The notes under the pieces are model-generated. The model saw nothing but the letters and a program-made list of their open reading frames with translations, had not been told where the DNA came from and made no database searches. From NCBI GenBank assembly GCA_902363455.1, contig CABJAC010000002.1, positions 258,265 through 322,264 on the forward strand: DNA of 64,000 nt. Direction: 5' to 3'. How positions within the stretch are numbered: position 1 is the first letter of the stretch; every line of letters begins with the position of its first letter. The position numbers and the translations under genes were made by a program. This DNA comes from Caryophanales bacterium (GTDB lineage: Bacteria; Bacillota; Bacilli; Exiguobacteriales; Exiguobacteriaceae). Of this stretch, positions 34,449 through 43,409 are shown in pieces.

Positions 34449-36551
34449 ATGGAAACCAAAACAGAACGACTTCACGTGACCGGAATTGATTGTGCCAACT
34501 GTGCAGCCAAAGTTGAACGCGGTGTTTCAAACGTTAACGGCATCGAGCAAGCCAATTTGGATTTTGCCGGGCAAAAACTGTATCTGACGTACGAAAAAGA
34601 AGCAATACTCGACGATACCTATCGTGCGGTTGTCAATCGAGTCCAGGAACTGGAACCAAATGTTGTGCTCACGCGACCGGATGCACCAGACAGCGAGGAC
34701 GATCACGGTCATCACCATGATCATGGACCGTTTTTGAATCGGACGAAAAAAATTCAATACGGTGTGGGTCTGCTGTCCTTCGCCGGGGCTTATCTCGTCC
34801 CGGGATCAATTGACCTTCTATTTTTTGCAATCGCGTACTTGTTGATCGGATGGGATGTCTTACGAACGGCCGTCCGGAACATACGACACGGACAGGTGTT
34901 TGATGAGAACTTCCTGATGTTCATTGCGACGATTGGTGCATTTTTGATTGGCGAATATCCGGAAGCCGTCGCCGTGATGCTGTTTTATCAAATCGGTGAG
35001 TTTTTCCAACATCGTGCGGTGGATCAATCCCGGAAATCGATTGCTGAACTGATGGACATTCGCCCGGATGTCGCGACGCTTGCAGACGGACGACAGGTCC
35101 GGCCGGATCAGGTGACGATTGGTCAGCGGATTCTGGTCCGGGCAGGCGAAAAAATCCCTTTGGACGGAACCGTACTTGAAGGGGAAGCCTTCATCGACAC
35201 AACCGCTCTGACTGGCGAGTCGGTACCGCGGCGGGTCCGACCGTCTGATTCGATTTTAGCCGGGACGATCAATACGGATGGACATCTGTTGATTCAAGTC
35301 GACCGCCGCTATGGCGAGTCAACGGTTGCTAAAATTCTTGATTTAGTGGAAAACGCGTCGCGTCATAAAGCACCAACAGAAAAATTCATCACTCGCTTCG
35401 CGCGTGTCTACACACCTGTCGTCGTTGTGATTGCAACATTGCTCGCGGTCGTGCCACCACTCCTGATCAGCGGGGCGACATGGGGAGACTGGATTTATCG
35501 GGCACTTGTCTTCCTGGTCATCAGCTGTCCGTGTGCGCTTGTCATTTCGATTCCGTTAGGATTCTTCAGCGGGATTGGTGCTGCTTCAAAACGGGGGATT
35601 CTCGTTAAAGGAGGGAACCACCTTGAAGCGTTGCAACAGTTGGATACGGTCGTGTTCGATAAAACCGGGACTTTGACAGAAGGGGTGTTTGAAGTCGTCG
35701 AACTGCGTCCGGCAAGTGGATCGGACGAAGAACTGTTGCAGGCGGCTGCGACGGTCGAACAACACTCGAATCATCCGATTGCGAAATCGATCCAACGCCT
35801 GTACGCGACGCGTGGTGTCGTCACGGTGACGGGACAAGACTACCGGGAAGTAGCCGGTTCCGGTGTCACCGGACGGTTTGGAACGGATCAGCTGGAGGCG
35901 GGGAACGCCCGTTGGTTCAAGGAACTGGGCTTTACGCCGCTTGATCAGACGGAAGACGGGACGTATGTCCATGTTGCCAAAAATGGAACGTACCTCGGGT
36001 TTATCCGGATCGCGGACCGGATTAAATCCAGCACGGTCGACGCCTTACAGGATCTAAAAAAACTGGGTGTCCGTCGAACGGTCATGTTGACCGGCGACCG
36101 GCAGGAGACGGCACAACGAATCGGTCGACAGGTTGGCATCGATCAGATCGAAGCGGAACTGTTGCCGGATCAAAAAGTCGACCAGTTGGAAGCAATTTTG
36201 CGACAAGCAAAAGGGAAAGTTGCGTTCGTCGGAGACGGCATCAACGACGCACCGGTTCTGACACGGGCCGATGTCGGCATCGCGATGGGCGGACTTGGCA
36301 GTGACGTCGCGATTGAAGCGGCAGACGTCGTCTTAATGACGGATGAACCGAAGCAACTGGTGGAGGCAATCCACGTCGCGCGTGCCACCCGGAAAATCGT
36401 CTATCAGAACATCATCTTTGCGCTCGGTGTCAAAGGAGTTTTCTTACTCCTCGGTGCCTTCGGGATTGCGACGATGTGGGAAGCAGTATTTGCAGACGTC
36501 GGTGTGACCGTTCTTGCGGTCTTGAATGCCATGCGGATTTTACGGAAGTGA
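34449..36551 (+). CDS. cadA: Zn/Cd-exporting P1B-type ATPase
   Basis: 700 residues: an N-terminal heavy-metal domain with GIDCANCAAK near 13-22, a histidine-rich linker (DDHGHHHDHG near 85), membrane helices, actuator TGES near 255, the metal-binding membrane motif SCPCALVIS near 358, phosphorylation site DKTGTLTEG near 402, and GDGINDAPVL near 597. The CPC plus cytosolic cysteine and histidine-rich features fit the P1B-2 Zn/Cd/Pb group. The upstream operator suggests metal-relieved repression. Confidence 0.93.
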   Translation: METKTERLHVTGIDCANCAAKVERGVSNVNGIEQANLDFAGQKLYLTYEKEAILDDTYRAVVNRVQELEPNVVLTRPDAPDSEDDHGHHHDHGPFLNRTKKIQYGVGLLSFAGAYLVPGSIDLLFFAIAYLLIGWDVLRTAVRNIRHGQVFDENFLMFIATIGAFLIGEYPEAVAVMLFYQIGEFFQHRAVDQSRKSIAELMDIRPDVATLADGRQVRPDQVTIGQRILVRAGEKIPLDGTVLEGEAFIDTTALTGESVPRRVRPSDSILAGTINTDGHLLIQVDRRYGESTVAKILDLVENASRHKAPTEKFITRFARVYTPVVVVIATLLAVVPPLLISGATWGDWIYRALVFLVISCPCALVISIPLGFFSGIGAASKRGILVKGGNHLEALQQLDTVVFDKTGTLTEGVFEVVELRPASGSDEELLQAAATVEQHSNHPIAKSIQRLYATRGVVTVTGQDYREVAGSGVTGRFGTDQLEAGNARWFKELGFTPLDQTEDGTYVHVAKNGTYLGFIRIADRIKSSTVDALQDLKKLGVRRTVMLTGDRQETAQRIGRQVGIDQIEAELLPDQKVDQLEAILRQAKGKVAFVGDGINDAPVLTRADVGIAMGGLGSDVAIEAADVVLMTDEPKQLVEAIHVARATRKIVYQNIIFALGVKGVFLLLGAFGIATMWEAVFADVGVTVLAVLNAMRILRK

Positions 36552-36568
36552 TGTTTTTTAAATAAGAT

Positions 36569-36633
36569 AAGGGTGGCAGAATTGTAATCTGCCACCCTTG
36601 TCTTTGTAGACGCTGACTTTTGAGTCAGCGTCT
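36569..36633 (+). repeat. Double-hairpin intergenic element, copy 2 (cadA terminator)
   Basis: AAGGGTGGCAGA/TCTGCCACCCTT is followed by TGTCTTTGTAGA and the perfect 11-bp stem AGACGCTGACT-TTTG-AGTCAGCGTCT. It has the same sequence architecture as 3202-3265. Confidence 0.85.
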
Positions 36634-36668
36634 TATTTTAATGCGTAGAAAACAATCAGCAAAAGAGA

Positions 36669-37481
36669 TCAGCCTAATGCGACGTCAAGAATCATCATCA
36701 CGGTGAATCCGACCATTAACCCGAGTGTGGCCAAGTCTGAGCCGTTTTCCGCCTGTGATTCAGGAATCAATTCTTCGACAACGACAAAGATCATCGCACC
36801 GGCAGCGAAAGCCAACGCATACGGTAACAGCGGTTGAATGAAGAAGACGGCAGCTGCACCGATCATGGCGGCAATCGGTTCGACGATTGCGGACAACTGT
36901 CCATAATTGAAGGCACGCCGGCGTGACATGCCTTCACCACGAAGCGGAATCGACAAGGCCGCCCCTTCCGGCATGTTTTGAATCCCGATTCCAAGCGCGA
37001 GTGTCAATGCGCCGGCGACTGTCGCCCCGTCCATGTTAAGCGCGGCTGCACCAAAGGCAACACCAATCGCTAAACCTTCCGGGATGTTGTGTAAAGTAAT
37101 CGCGAGAAACAATAAGGTCGTCTTTTTTAAACCGGTCGACGGACCTTCGGCTGTTTCAAGCGGAGCAGACAGATGAAGATGGGGGGTGACGAAGTCAAGC
37201 AGCCGGACGAAGAAGCCACCCGCCAGAAAGCCGAGCGCCGCCGGTAACCAGGCAATCCCGCCATCTTTTTCCGTAAACTCAATCGCCGGGGCGAGCAGGG
37301 ACCAAAAGGAAGCGGCAATCATGACGCCGGCGGCAAAACCAAGCATCATGTTCATGACGCGTTTTTCAATGGTCGTAAAAACAAATACAAGTGCTGCACC
37401 AAGTGCAGTCAGTCCCCAAGTCATCATACCGGCAAGTAACGCCTGCAGGACGACGGGGAGTCCGATGAACCAATCCATCAT
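36669..37481 (-). CDS. ZIP-family zinc transporter
   Basis: 270 residues, about eight membrane segments, with metal-binding helices HNIPEGLAIGVAFG near 140 and QNMPEGAALSIP near 175 and a late EELIPES near 240. This is the GufA/ZupT-like branch of ZIP permeases, importing Zn(II) and perhaps other divalent ions. It is convergent to the Zn/Cd exporter gene, so import and export genes are side by side. No Zur-box was recognised. Confidence 0.88.
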   Translation of the reverse strand: MMDWFIGLPVVLQALLAGMMTWGLTALGAALVFVFTTIEKRVMNMMLGFAAGVMIAASFWSLLAPAIEFTEKDGGIAWLPAALGFLAGGFFVRLLDFVTPHLHLSAPLETAEGPSTGLKKTTLLFLAITLHNIPEGLAIGVAFGAAALNMDGATVAGALTLALGIGIQNMPEGAALSIPLRGEGMSRRRAFNYGQLSAIVEPIAAMIGAAAVFFIQPLLPYALAFAAGAMIFVVVEELIPESQAENGSDLATLGLMVGFTVMMILDVALG

Positions 37482-37550
37482 CTACATCATTCCTTCTTTC
37501 AATCACGATTCGTAAAATAAGTGCGCGAGGTACGATGCCTCCTGTCTCTT

Positions 37551-37880
37551 CTACCCGTTTTCAATCCGAACAATTCCCGCAAACGGAATTTGAATCCGTG
37601 AAGCCCCACGCAGAACGACATACGCGTGTTCACGATGAATGTGTTCGATGAAACCGGATGTCGTGACGTAACCTCTTTCACTATAATACGTGATTTCCAA
37701 CTCGTTTCCTTCTATTAACGCTTCTTCAAGCAGGAACTGCCATGGATACTGCAATTGTTCATCGATGAACGGAAAATCAATCCGATGTTTTTCGAGATAA
37801 TACGCTTTGAGCAGTTGAACGTGTTCCGGCATCAGAAACGGAATCCATTTGAGATTTCCGCGGTCACGGTAACGTGTCAT
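37551..37880 (-). CDS. YolD-like protein
   Basis: 109 residues of the YolD family: MTRYRDRGNLKWIPFLMPEHVQLL at the N-terminus (over 24 residues), then YYSERGYVTTSGFIEHIHREHAYVVLR (two strands). YolD proteins are encoded next to UmuC/UvrX-type polymerases and may be accessory factors. GGGAGGTGACC precedes the ATG at 37880, and the gene overlaps the polymerase gene by 17 nt, so it is co-regulated. Confidence 0.88.
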   Translation of the reverse strand: MTRYRDRGNLKWIPFLMPEHVQLLKAYYLEKHRIDFPFIDEQLQYPWQFLLEEALIEGNELEITYYSERGYVTTSGFIEHIHREHAYVVLRGASRIQIPFAGIVRIENG

Positions 37881-39189
37881 GCAGGTCACCTCCCGGGTGA
37901 CCGCCGACGAACCGGAGCCGGCGTTTGGCGACACTCGTATCAAGGAAGGACACGGCGAGACGGATCGTTCCTTTGCCATACCGCAGATTGACACGATCCA
38001 TCGCTTTTAACAACCGTTTTCTGCGCCAGACTTTTCGGTTGTCTTCAAACAGCGACAGTTGCAGTGTCCCCTGATCGGCTGTGAGCTGACCAAGTGCAAC
38101 CGACAAAAAACGAATCGGCTCGCCTTCCATCCAGTTCGGTTCGAACAGTTGGAGCAGATGACGCAACAGAAGCCGTTCATCAGCGGTCGGATAGGGGAGA
38201 CGGAGTTGTTTGGAAAAACCGGATCGCAAGACATGCCGGGAATAGCGGACACCCAGGTGAACCGTCCAACCGACTTGATTGGAGAAGCGGACCCGGGCCG
38301 CGACGTCACCCGCCAGTTCAGCCAGAACCAAACGGATCTGTTCATACTGGTAGTAGTCACGCATCAATGTCACACCATGTCCGATTGTTCGCTGCACAGC
38401 AGGTTCGGTCTGAAACAATGCCGTCGGATCGATCGTCGTCGGTGAACTGTCAATGCCCCATGCGTGATGCCACAGTTCGGCTCCGAGCACACCAAACCGT
38501 TCATGAAGGTCTTCGACGCGGGAGGCCGCCAAATCGCCGATCGTTTCGATGCCGAGTGCCAACAAGTGCTGTTCCATCTTTTGACCGACGCCCCACATCT
38601 TTCGAATCGGAAAGTCGTGTAGCAACCTCGAGACATCTGCATAGCCGCACCGTGCTATGCCTTCGCGTTTTCCGAGTAAATCGAGGACCAGTTTCGCGAC
38701 GACATTGTTTGGACCGATGCCGATGCGGACCGGAATGCCGGTTTGCTCCCAAATGGCGCTTTGAATGGCCTTGGCGGCTTCATCGTCTGTCCCGAAAAGA
38801 CGTTCCGTTCCGGTCATGTCGATAAAGTTCTCGTCGATGGAATAGATGCGGATGGCATCGGGCGGAGCGAATTGATGCAACACATCAAGCACTTCGATTG
38901 ATGTTTTCATATAGGCCAGCATTTGCGGCTCGACGAGCAGGATCTGCTTCCGCTCCCGGACCGGCAATTGTTCGATCTGATAAAGGCGGCTGGCGGTCTT
39001 GATTCCAAGTTTTTTTAAAGCCGGACTGGCTGCTAAGACGACGGATCCGGAACGTTTTAAGTCAGAGACGACAGCCAGTTTCGTTGTAAGTGGAGGTAAG
39101 TTCCGATACCGGCATTCACAACTGGCGTAAAATGAGACACTGTCGATGCAGAAAATGCGTCGATCCGGAAAGGGGCTTTCAGGATACAC
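37864..39189 (-). CDS. Y-family DNA polymerase, UvrX/YqjW type
   Basis: 441 residues of error-prone translesion polymerase: FCIDSVSFYASCE at the N-terminus (metal ligand and steric gate region), YSIDENFIDMTG near 115 with the catalytic Asp-Glu, helix-hairpin-helix GVGQKMEQHLLALGIETIGDLA near 210, and a little-finger domain. The C-terminus lacks a clear QxxLF clamp motif, although QLSLFEDN near 410 may serve. GAGGAG supports a GTG start at 39189. A LexA-type box lies upstream, so SOS induction is likely. Confidence 0.88.
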   Translation of the reverse strand: MYPESPFPDRRIFCIDSVSFYASCECRYRNLPPLTTKLAVVSDLKRSGSVVLAASPALKKLGIKTASRLYQIEQLPVRERKQILLVEPQMLAYMKTSIEVLDVLHQFAPPDAIRIYSIDENFIDMTGTERLFGTDDEAAKAIQSAIWEQTGIPVRIGIGPNNVVAKLVLDLLGKREGIARCGYADVSRLLHDFPIRKMWGVGQKMEQHLLALGIETIGDLAASRVEDLHERFGVLGAELWHHAWGIDSSPTTIDPTALFQTEPAVQRTIGHGVTLMRDYYQYEQIRLVLAELAGDVAARVRFSNQVGWTVHLGVRYSRHVLRSGFSKQLRLPYPTADERLLLRHLLQLFEPNWMEGEPIRFLSVALGQLTADQGTLQLSLFEDNRKVWRRKRLLKAMDRVNLRYGKGTIRLAVSFLDTSVAKRRLRFVGGHPGGDLHDTLP

Positions 39190-39213
39190 AGCAAACACTC
39201 CTCTTTGATTAAA

Positions 39214-39227
39214 AGAACGTTTGTTCT
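39214..39227 (-). promoter_or_regulatory. LexA/SOS box
   Basis: On the minus strand AGAACAAACGTTCT is a perfect GAAC-N4-GTTC inverted repeat close to the Gram-positive SOS consensus CGAACRNRYGTTYG, 25 nt upstream of the polymerase start. Confidence 0.8.
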
Positions 39228-39394
39228 TATTTTTGATTTGACTATACCATGGTCTCACTGGGTCTCAAATCAAAAATCCAAAAAAGAGTCAATGTGGCAG
39301 AGAAGAAAACAGAGCAAATAGACGACCGCTTGTTCGCCAATCTTTGATACACTGGTAAAGGCAGAACTAGTGTAAAAGGAAGAAGGGGACATGA

Positions 39395-40045
39395 ATGAAA
39401 AAGCAACAGCTGATTCAGTTACCGGAGTTACCGAGTCGTTTGACGCCGGAAAGATTCGTGGACGTCGAAATCGATGACCCGTACCTGTACCAAACGATTT
39501 ATGAAAAAGAGACGTTGCCGATCGAGTTGACGGACCGGTTGGATGTCAACCAAGTCTGCTTTCGGAATGTTTCGTTCGCGGGTCTCGTCTTTGAACGGGC
39601 GACGTTTGAAAACGTTCGGTTTGAACAGTGTGATTTGACGGGGTGTCAATTTCAGGACAGCCGTTTCCATCGTGTCGTCTTTGAGGATTGTCGTTTGACC
39701 GGCATCCAATTTGAAACGAACACGATTGACCATGTGACAATCAAAGGATGTCAGGCGAATTATGCGCAAATCATCCGCACGGCATTACGTCATGTCTTGA
39801 TTGAACAGACGGCGATGCGGGAGAGTCATTTTTTCGAGATGAAACCGATTGATTTACGGTTCGATGAGGTCGATTTGACGGAGAGTCAATGGGTGGAGAC
39901 CGCGTTGCAGGGACTTGATCTGCGGCACGCCGATCTGTCCGGTCTGACAATCGACCCACGTTTCCTGCCGGGGGCGATCGTCACCGAAAGTCAGGCGATT
40001 ACGTTCGCACGATTACTGGGACTCGTCATTCCAAGCCACGACTAA
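39395..40045 (+). CDS. Pentapeptide-repeat protein
   Basis: 216 residues with a right-handed beta-helix repeat pattern of about five residues (for example FERATFENVRFEQCDLTG, FQDSRFHRVVFEDCRLTG, LRHADLSGL). Qnr/McbG-like proteins of this fold mimic DNA and protect gyrase, but most relatives have unknown roles. A short capping N-terminus precedes the repeats, and a non-repeat C-terminus (TESQAITFARLLGLVI) is typical of the Qnr-like group. Single-gene unit. Confidence 0.82.
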   Translation: MKKQQLIQLPELPSRLTPERFVDVEIDDPYLYQTIYEKETLPIELTDRLDVNQVCFRNVSFAGLVFERATFENVRFEQCDLTGCQFQDSRFHRVVFEDCRLTGIQFETNTIDHVTIKGCQANYAQIIRTALRHVLIEQTAMRESHFFEMKPIDLRFDEVDLTESQWVETALQGLDLRHADLSGLTIDPRFLPGAIVTESQAITFARLLGLVIPSHD

Positions 40046-40098
40046 AAAACGAAGTTCACTTTCCCGGATCAAACCGGAACGGTGGACTTCGTTTTTAT
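40044..40098. terminator. Bidirectional terminator
   Basis: AAAAACGAAGT-CAC pairs with GTG-ACTTCGTTTTT around an inner CCGG hairpin, between convergent genes. Confidence 0.8.
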
Positions 40099-40099
40099 T

Positions 40100-40855
40100 T
40101 TAGAAGGAAATCGTTTCGCCGTCATCCGGAATCAGGAAATGAGCGGACAGATGATGGGCAGCCAGGAAATCAGCAATCATGTCACGGCGCAACAGACAAT
40201 GATTGACGGATTCGAGGTGGGAGACGATGATCGTCGACTCAGCGGCGGCTTGATGAACGGCGAGTAAATCACGCTGGGACATCGTAATCGGTTCACCGGT
40301 CAGGAATTGAGCGGCACCGCTGTTGACGACGATGATGTCAGGCGCATACTGTTCGATGGCGGTTTCGACCTCATCACACCAAATCGTATCGCCGGTAATG
40401 TAGAGTGTCGGCTCGTCGGGGTGCGTCAAGACGATGCCGGAGACCGTTCCCATCCGTTGACCGATTTCACCGACCCCGTGTTGCCCTGATGTGTGAGAGA
40501 CGCGGATGTCGCCAAGCGTCAATCCATTCTCAAACGACGAGACGTTCGTGAATCCGGCTTCGCGGATCGTCGCTGCGTCGGCCTCGTTTTGGGCGTAAAG
40601 CGGAATCTGTTTTGGCAAAAGTTCCTTCGCCGCTTCATCAAAGTGGTCGGCATGCAGATGCGTCACGAAAATCGCATCGGGATCAAGTAATGTTGAGACG
40701 TCGACCGGTAAGTCAACGAGCGGATTCGGGACGGCATTTGGCGTTTGACCAAACGGCGGTAAGGTTCCTTTTTCGCCGAGAAACGGATCGATTAAAAATA
40801 CTTGGTTGGCATAGGTGACGACGAGTGTGGCGTTACGGATTTGTTGAATGTCCAT
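40100..40855 (-). CDS. Metallo-beta-lactamase-fold hydrolase
   Basis: 251 residues, MBL superfamily, with the zinc motif THLHADHFD near residue 65 and later ligands in GQHGVG near 123, ITGDTIWCD near 153 and a C-terminal SHLESVNHC. It resembles UPF0173/UlaG-like predicted metal-dependent hydrolases. Substrate unknown. It is flanked by terminators or unrelated genes, so context gives no help. Confidence 0.82.
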   Translation of the reverse strand: MDIQQIRNATLVVTYANQVFLIDPFLGEKGTLPPFGQTPNAVPNPLVDLPVDVSTLLDPDAIFVTHLHADHFDEAAKELLPKQIPLYAQNEADAATIREAGFTNVSSFENGLTLGDIRVSHTSGQHGVGEIGQRMGTVSGIVLTHPDEPTLYITGDTIWCDEVETAIEQYAPDIIVVNSGAAQFLTGEPITMSQRDLLAVHQAAAESTIIVSHLESVNHCLLRRDMIADFLAAHHLSAHFLIPDDGETISF

Positions 40856-40924
40856 GGGCAGTCTTCCTTTCCTGTCTGGGAATGCTTCACTGTTCGTTCA
40901 TTTCCCATTCGGAAGCCGGACTAA

Positions 40925-41434
40925 TCATATCTGGTCGTCAATCGTCTTCGGAAGCAGCTTTTCCATCGCCAGAACATCGACATAGTATCCGTTGAGCATT
41001 CCTTGCTGTTTAAACGTCCCGACAATCCGGAATCCGGACCGGATATAGAGTTTTTGGCCCAACTTATTAAACGGAAAGGTAAACAGGATCAATTTATGGA
41101 ACCCCTGCGTGATCGCGTGTTCCTCGATGATCCGTAAGAGCTGTCGTCCGATGCCTTGACCGCGGTGGGTTCTTGTGATGTAGACAGACAGTTCACCGAC
41201 GGATTGATAGACCGGACGCGGATTGTAGGGATCAAGCGAGATGAAGCCAAGAATCGTCGTCCCTTCATACGCGACGAAACCGGCGTAACGTGTCGTCCGT
41301 TCCTGATACCAGTCTTTCATGAAGGACAGGTCCTTGGTATCCGTTTCAAGCGTCGCGATCCGGTCTTCGATTCCTTCGTTATAGATGGCGAGGATATGCG
41401 GTAAGTCAGCTTCCTGGACGGGTCGAATCATCAT
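40925..41434 (-). CDS. GNAT acetyltransferase, phosphinothricin/YwnH-like
   Basis: 169 residues with IRPVQEADLPHILAIYNEGI at the N-terminus, the acetyl-CoA loop RTHRGQGIGRQLL near 95 and KLYIRSGFRIVGTFKQQG near 130. This is the group that includes phosphinothricin and methionine sulfoximine N-acetyltransferases. AGGAGGACACG supports the ATG at 41434 over the longer frame. It lies just downstream of the methionine salvage operon but behind that operon's terminator. Confidence 0.82.
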   Translation of the reverse strand: MMIRPVQEADLPHILAIYNEGIEDRIATLETDTKDLSFMKDWYQERTTRYAGFVAYEGTTILGFISLDPYNPRPVYQSVGELSVYITRTHRGQGIGRQLLRIIEEHAITQGFHKLILFTFPFNKLGQKLYIRSGFRIVGTFKQQGMLNGYYVDVLAMEKLLPKTIDDQI

Positions 41435-41520
41435 GAACGTGTCCTCCTGTTCGAGAGTCTTTTCTTCATTATATAGGAGGGAACGAAAACAAGCGGCATG
41501 TTTGTAGGATAGGAATTGCA

Positions 41521-41562
41521 AAAAAAACAGACTGCCGGGCTTGAAGCCGCGGAGCAGTCTGT
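41521..41562 (-). terminator. Terminator of the mtnWXBD operon
   Basis: Minus-strand ACAGACTGC pairs with GCAGTCTGT around an 18-nt loop, followed by TTTTTTT, 16 nt after mtnD. Confidence 0.85.
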
Positions 41563-41577
41563 CCTGAGAAATCCTTT

Positions 41578-42117
41578 TTAGTTAGTCGTCTCGAGTGCGT
41601 CTTTTTCATAAATCGGCACCCAGCCGTCCGTCGTCACGAAAATCCGCACGGCAACGACTTGACGGTCGTCCTGGAGCGTGAAGTAGTGCCGGGTGTTGAC
41701 CGGGACGGAAATCAAATCGCCCGGGTTCAGCTCGATGTTGTAATAACCGACTTCGTCATCCTGGATTGCGAACACGCCATGACCGCTGACGATGAAACGG
41801 ACTTCATCATCCGTATGGTGATGTTCCTTCTGGAAGTTGACGAGCAACTCGTCCAAGTTTGGTGTCGCATCCGACAACGAAATGATATCTGCCGTCTGAT
41901 AACCGCGGCGTTCCGAGACATCCGTGATTTCAGCTTGGAACGTATCGAGAATCGTTTGTTTGTCTTGATCCGTCAATGTATAGTTTTCAACCAGCTCCGC
42001 CGGCAGTTTCGAGACGTCCCATTGTTCGTAGAGTACACCGCGTGAGGCAAGGAATGAAGACACCTCGTTTTGATCCGTATACCGTTCGTTTGTCTGTTGG
42101 AAAAGTACTGTTGCCAT
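41578..42117 (-). CDS. mtnD: Acireductone dioxygenase
   Basis: 179-residue cupin that oxidises acireductone to 2-keto-4-methylthiobutyrate (Fe form) in methionine salvage. The metal ligands are visible in EHHHTDDEVRF near 97-107 and NTRHYFTL near 140. It is the last gene of the minus-strand salvage operon, 15 nt after mtnB with GGAGG. Length is normal. Confidence 0.95.
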   Translation of the reverse strand: MATVLFQQTNERYTDQNEVSSFLASRGVLYEQWDVSKLPAELVENYTLTDQDKQTILDTFQAEITDVSERRGYQTADIISLSDATPNLDELLVNFQKEHHHTDDEVRFIVSGHGVFAIQDDEVGYYNIELNPGDLISVPVNTRHYFTLQDDRQVVAVRIFVTTDGWVPIYEKDALETTN

Positions 42118-42132
42118 TGTAAATTCCTCCTT

Positions 42133-42753
42133 TTAATGAATCGCCTGTCGGCACGTTTGTAGTTTTAAGGTGTAACTGAACAAAAACTCGAATGCTTCCA
42201 ACTGTTTTTTGGCTTCAAAGGCAGTCGGTGCCCAGACGGTGATACCGTGATTGCGAATCAGGACAGCGCCGCTCTCGGCATGTACATGTGCTGCAAAAGC
42301 AGCGGCAAGTGTCGGAATGTCGGCATGGTTCGGGATGATCGGCACACGGACTTCCGCATCTTCTTCCCAACGGCCGAGTGCCTTGATGATTTCCTGACCG
42401 GCAAACCGAATCTCGCCTTGGTCGCCGTACAGTTCCGAAATGACATTATTGTCAATCGTATGGACGTGAAGAGAACAGCCGGCAGTCGTTCGGTTGAAGA
42501 CCTCGACGTGGAGCAACGTTTCGGCAGAGGGACGGCCCGTCTGTTCGCCGATCAGTTGACCGGACGCGTCGACATGGACGAAGTCGTCCGGTGTATCCTG
42601 CCGTTTATCCTTACCGCTTGCCGTCACGAGAAATTCAGTCGGTTGATTGGCTGTCCGGATGGCGAGATTGCCGCTTGTGCCGGGGAACCAGTCGCGTGCT
42701 GCAAGTTCCTGTTTGACGGCCCGTAATTCTTCGTATCGTTTTAAGAAGGTCAT
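42133..42753 (-). CDS. mtnB: Methylthioribulose-1-phosphate dehydratase
   Basis: 206-residue class II aldolase-fold enzyme with [11 protein letters not shown] near residue 25, zinc-ligand histidines in [10 protein letters not shown] near 97 and a third in NHGITVWAP near 172. It dehydrates MTRu-1-P to the diketo intermediate used by MtnW. It overlaps mtnX by ATGA. Confidence 0.94.
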   Translation of the reverse strand: MTFLKRYEELRAVKQELAARDWFPGTSGNLAIRTANQPTEFLVTASGKDKRQDTPDDFVHVDASGQLIGEQTGRPSAETLLHVEVFNRTTAGCSLHVHTIDNNVISELYGDQGEIRFAGQEIIKALGRWEEDAEVRVPIIPNHADIPTLAAAFAAHVHAESGAVLIRNHGITVWAPTAFEAKKQLEAFEFLFSYTLKLQTCRQAIH

Positions 42754-43409
42754 GTGTACACCACCTTTGTCTGGAGATGATTCAAGATGTCATGAAAGTT
42801 TTCAAACGGCGTATACGGGATGCCGTGCTGTTCACACAGCGTGATCAGATAATCCCGTGCATAAACGTGATCCGCCTGCTTGGCCAGTTCAAAATCTGTT
42901 ACGGAGTCGCCGATCGCGATGATCGTGTCACCGTCCTGCTTCAGCTTCCGGGCGATCGAGGTTTTGCAACAGCCGCATTGATTTGTACAGGCCGCGTCGC
43001 AGGCATGCGGCCATTCGATTCGAACCGTCTCCTGGCTGAAGTCACTGCCGTTGCAATAAATCGCTTCGTCCGTCAGTACATCCGCAAGAATCGGCTGGAC
43101 AAAAAAGTCGATCCCGCCGCTGACGATGGAAAAGTCAATCTCGTTTGATTTGGCAAAGGCGAGCAAGGTGTCGAAGCCGGGACGGATGACCGCCCGTTTC
43201 ATCAAGAAATCAATGTAGTCCTGTTTTTGACTGGACGGAAGCAGCTGAAACATCTGTCCGACGCCGGACTGGATCGAGAGCGACCGGTCGAGCACACCTC
43301 GTTTTAACGGTTCAAATTTTTCCGTCGGCGCGAACTCCTGCATCAAGGCGATGATATTATCGTGCTCCGTTACCGTGCCGTCAAAGTCACATAAAATCCG
43401 GATCGTCAT
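42750..43409 (-). CDS. mtnX: 2-hydroxy-3-keto-5-methylthiopentenyl-1-phosphate phosphatase
   Basis: 219-residue HAD phosphatase. The nucleophile is in [12 protein letters not shown] at residues 6-12, with SGGIDFF near 92 and [17 protein letters not shown] near 165. It dephosphorylates the product of MtnW to acireductone. The frame is open further upstream, but the ATG overlapping the mtnW stop (ATGA) is the natural start. A cysteine-rich [12 protein letters not shown] near 135 is a known feature of this family. Confidence 0.94.
   Translation of the reverse strand: MTIRILCDFDGTVTEHDNIIALMQEFAPTEKFEPLKRGVLDRSLSIQSGVGQMFQLLPSSQKQDYIDFLMKRAVIRPGFDTLLAFAKSNEIDFSIVSGGIDFFVQPILADVLTDEAIYCNGSDFSQETVRIEWPHACDAACTNQCGCCKTSIARKLKQDGDTIIAIGDSVTDFELAKQADHVYARDYLITLCEQHGIPYTPFENFHDILNHLQTKVVYT

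Noticed and set aside
38094..38825. Long open frame (243 codons) on the plus strand
   Set aside because: It is antisense to the Y-family polymerase gene, which has full motifs. High GC at third positions gives spurious long frames on the opposite strand.
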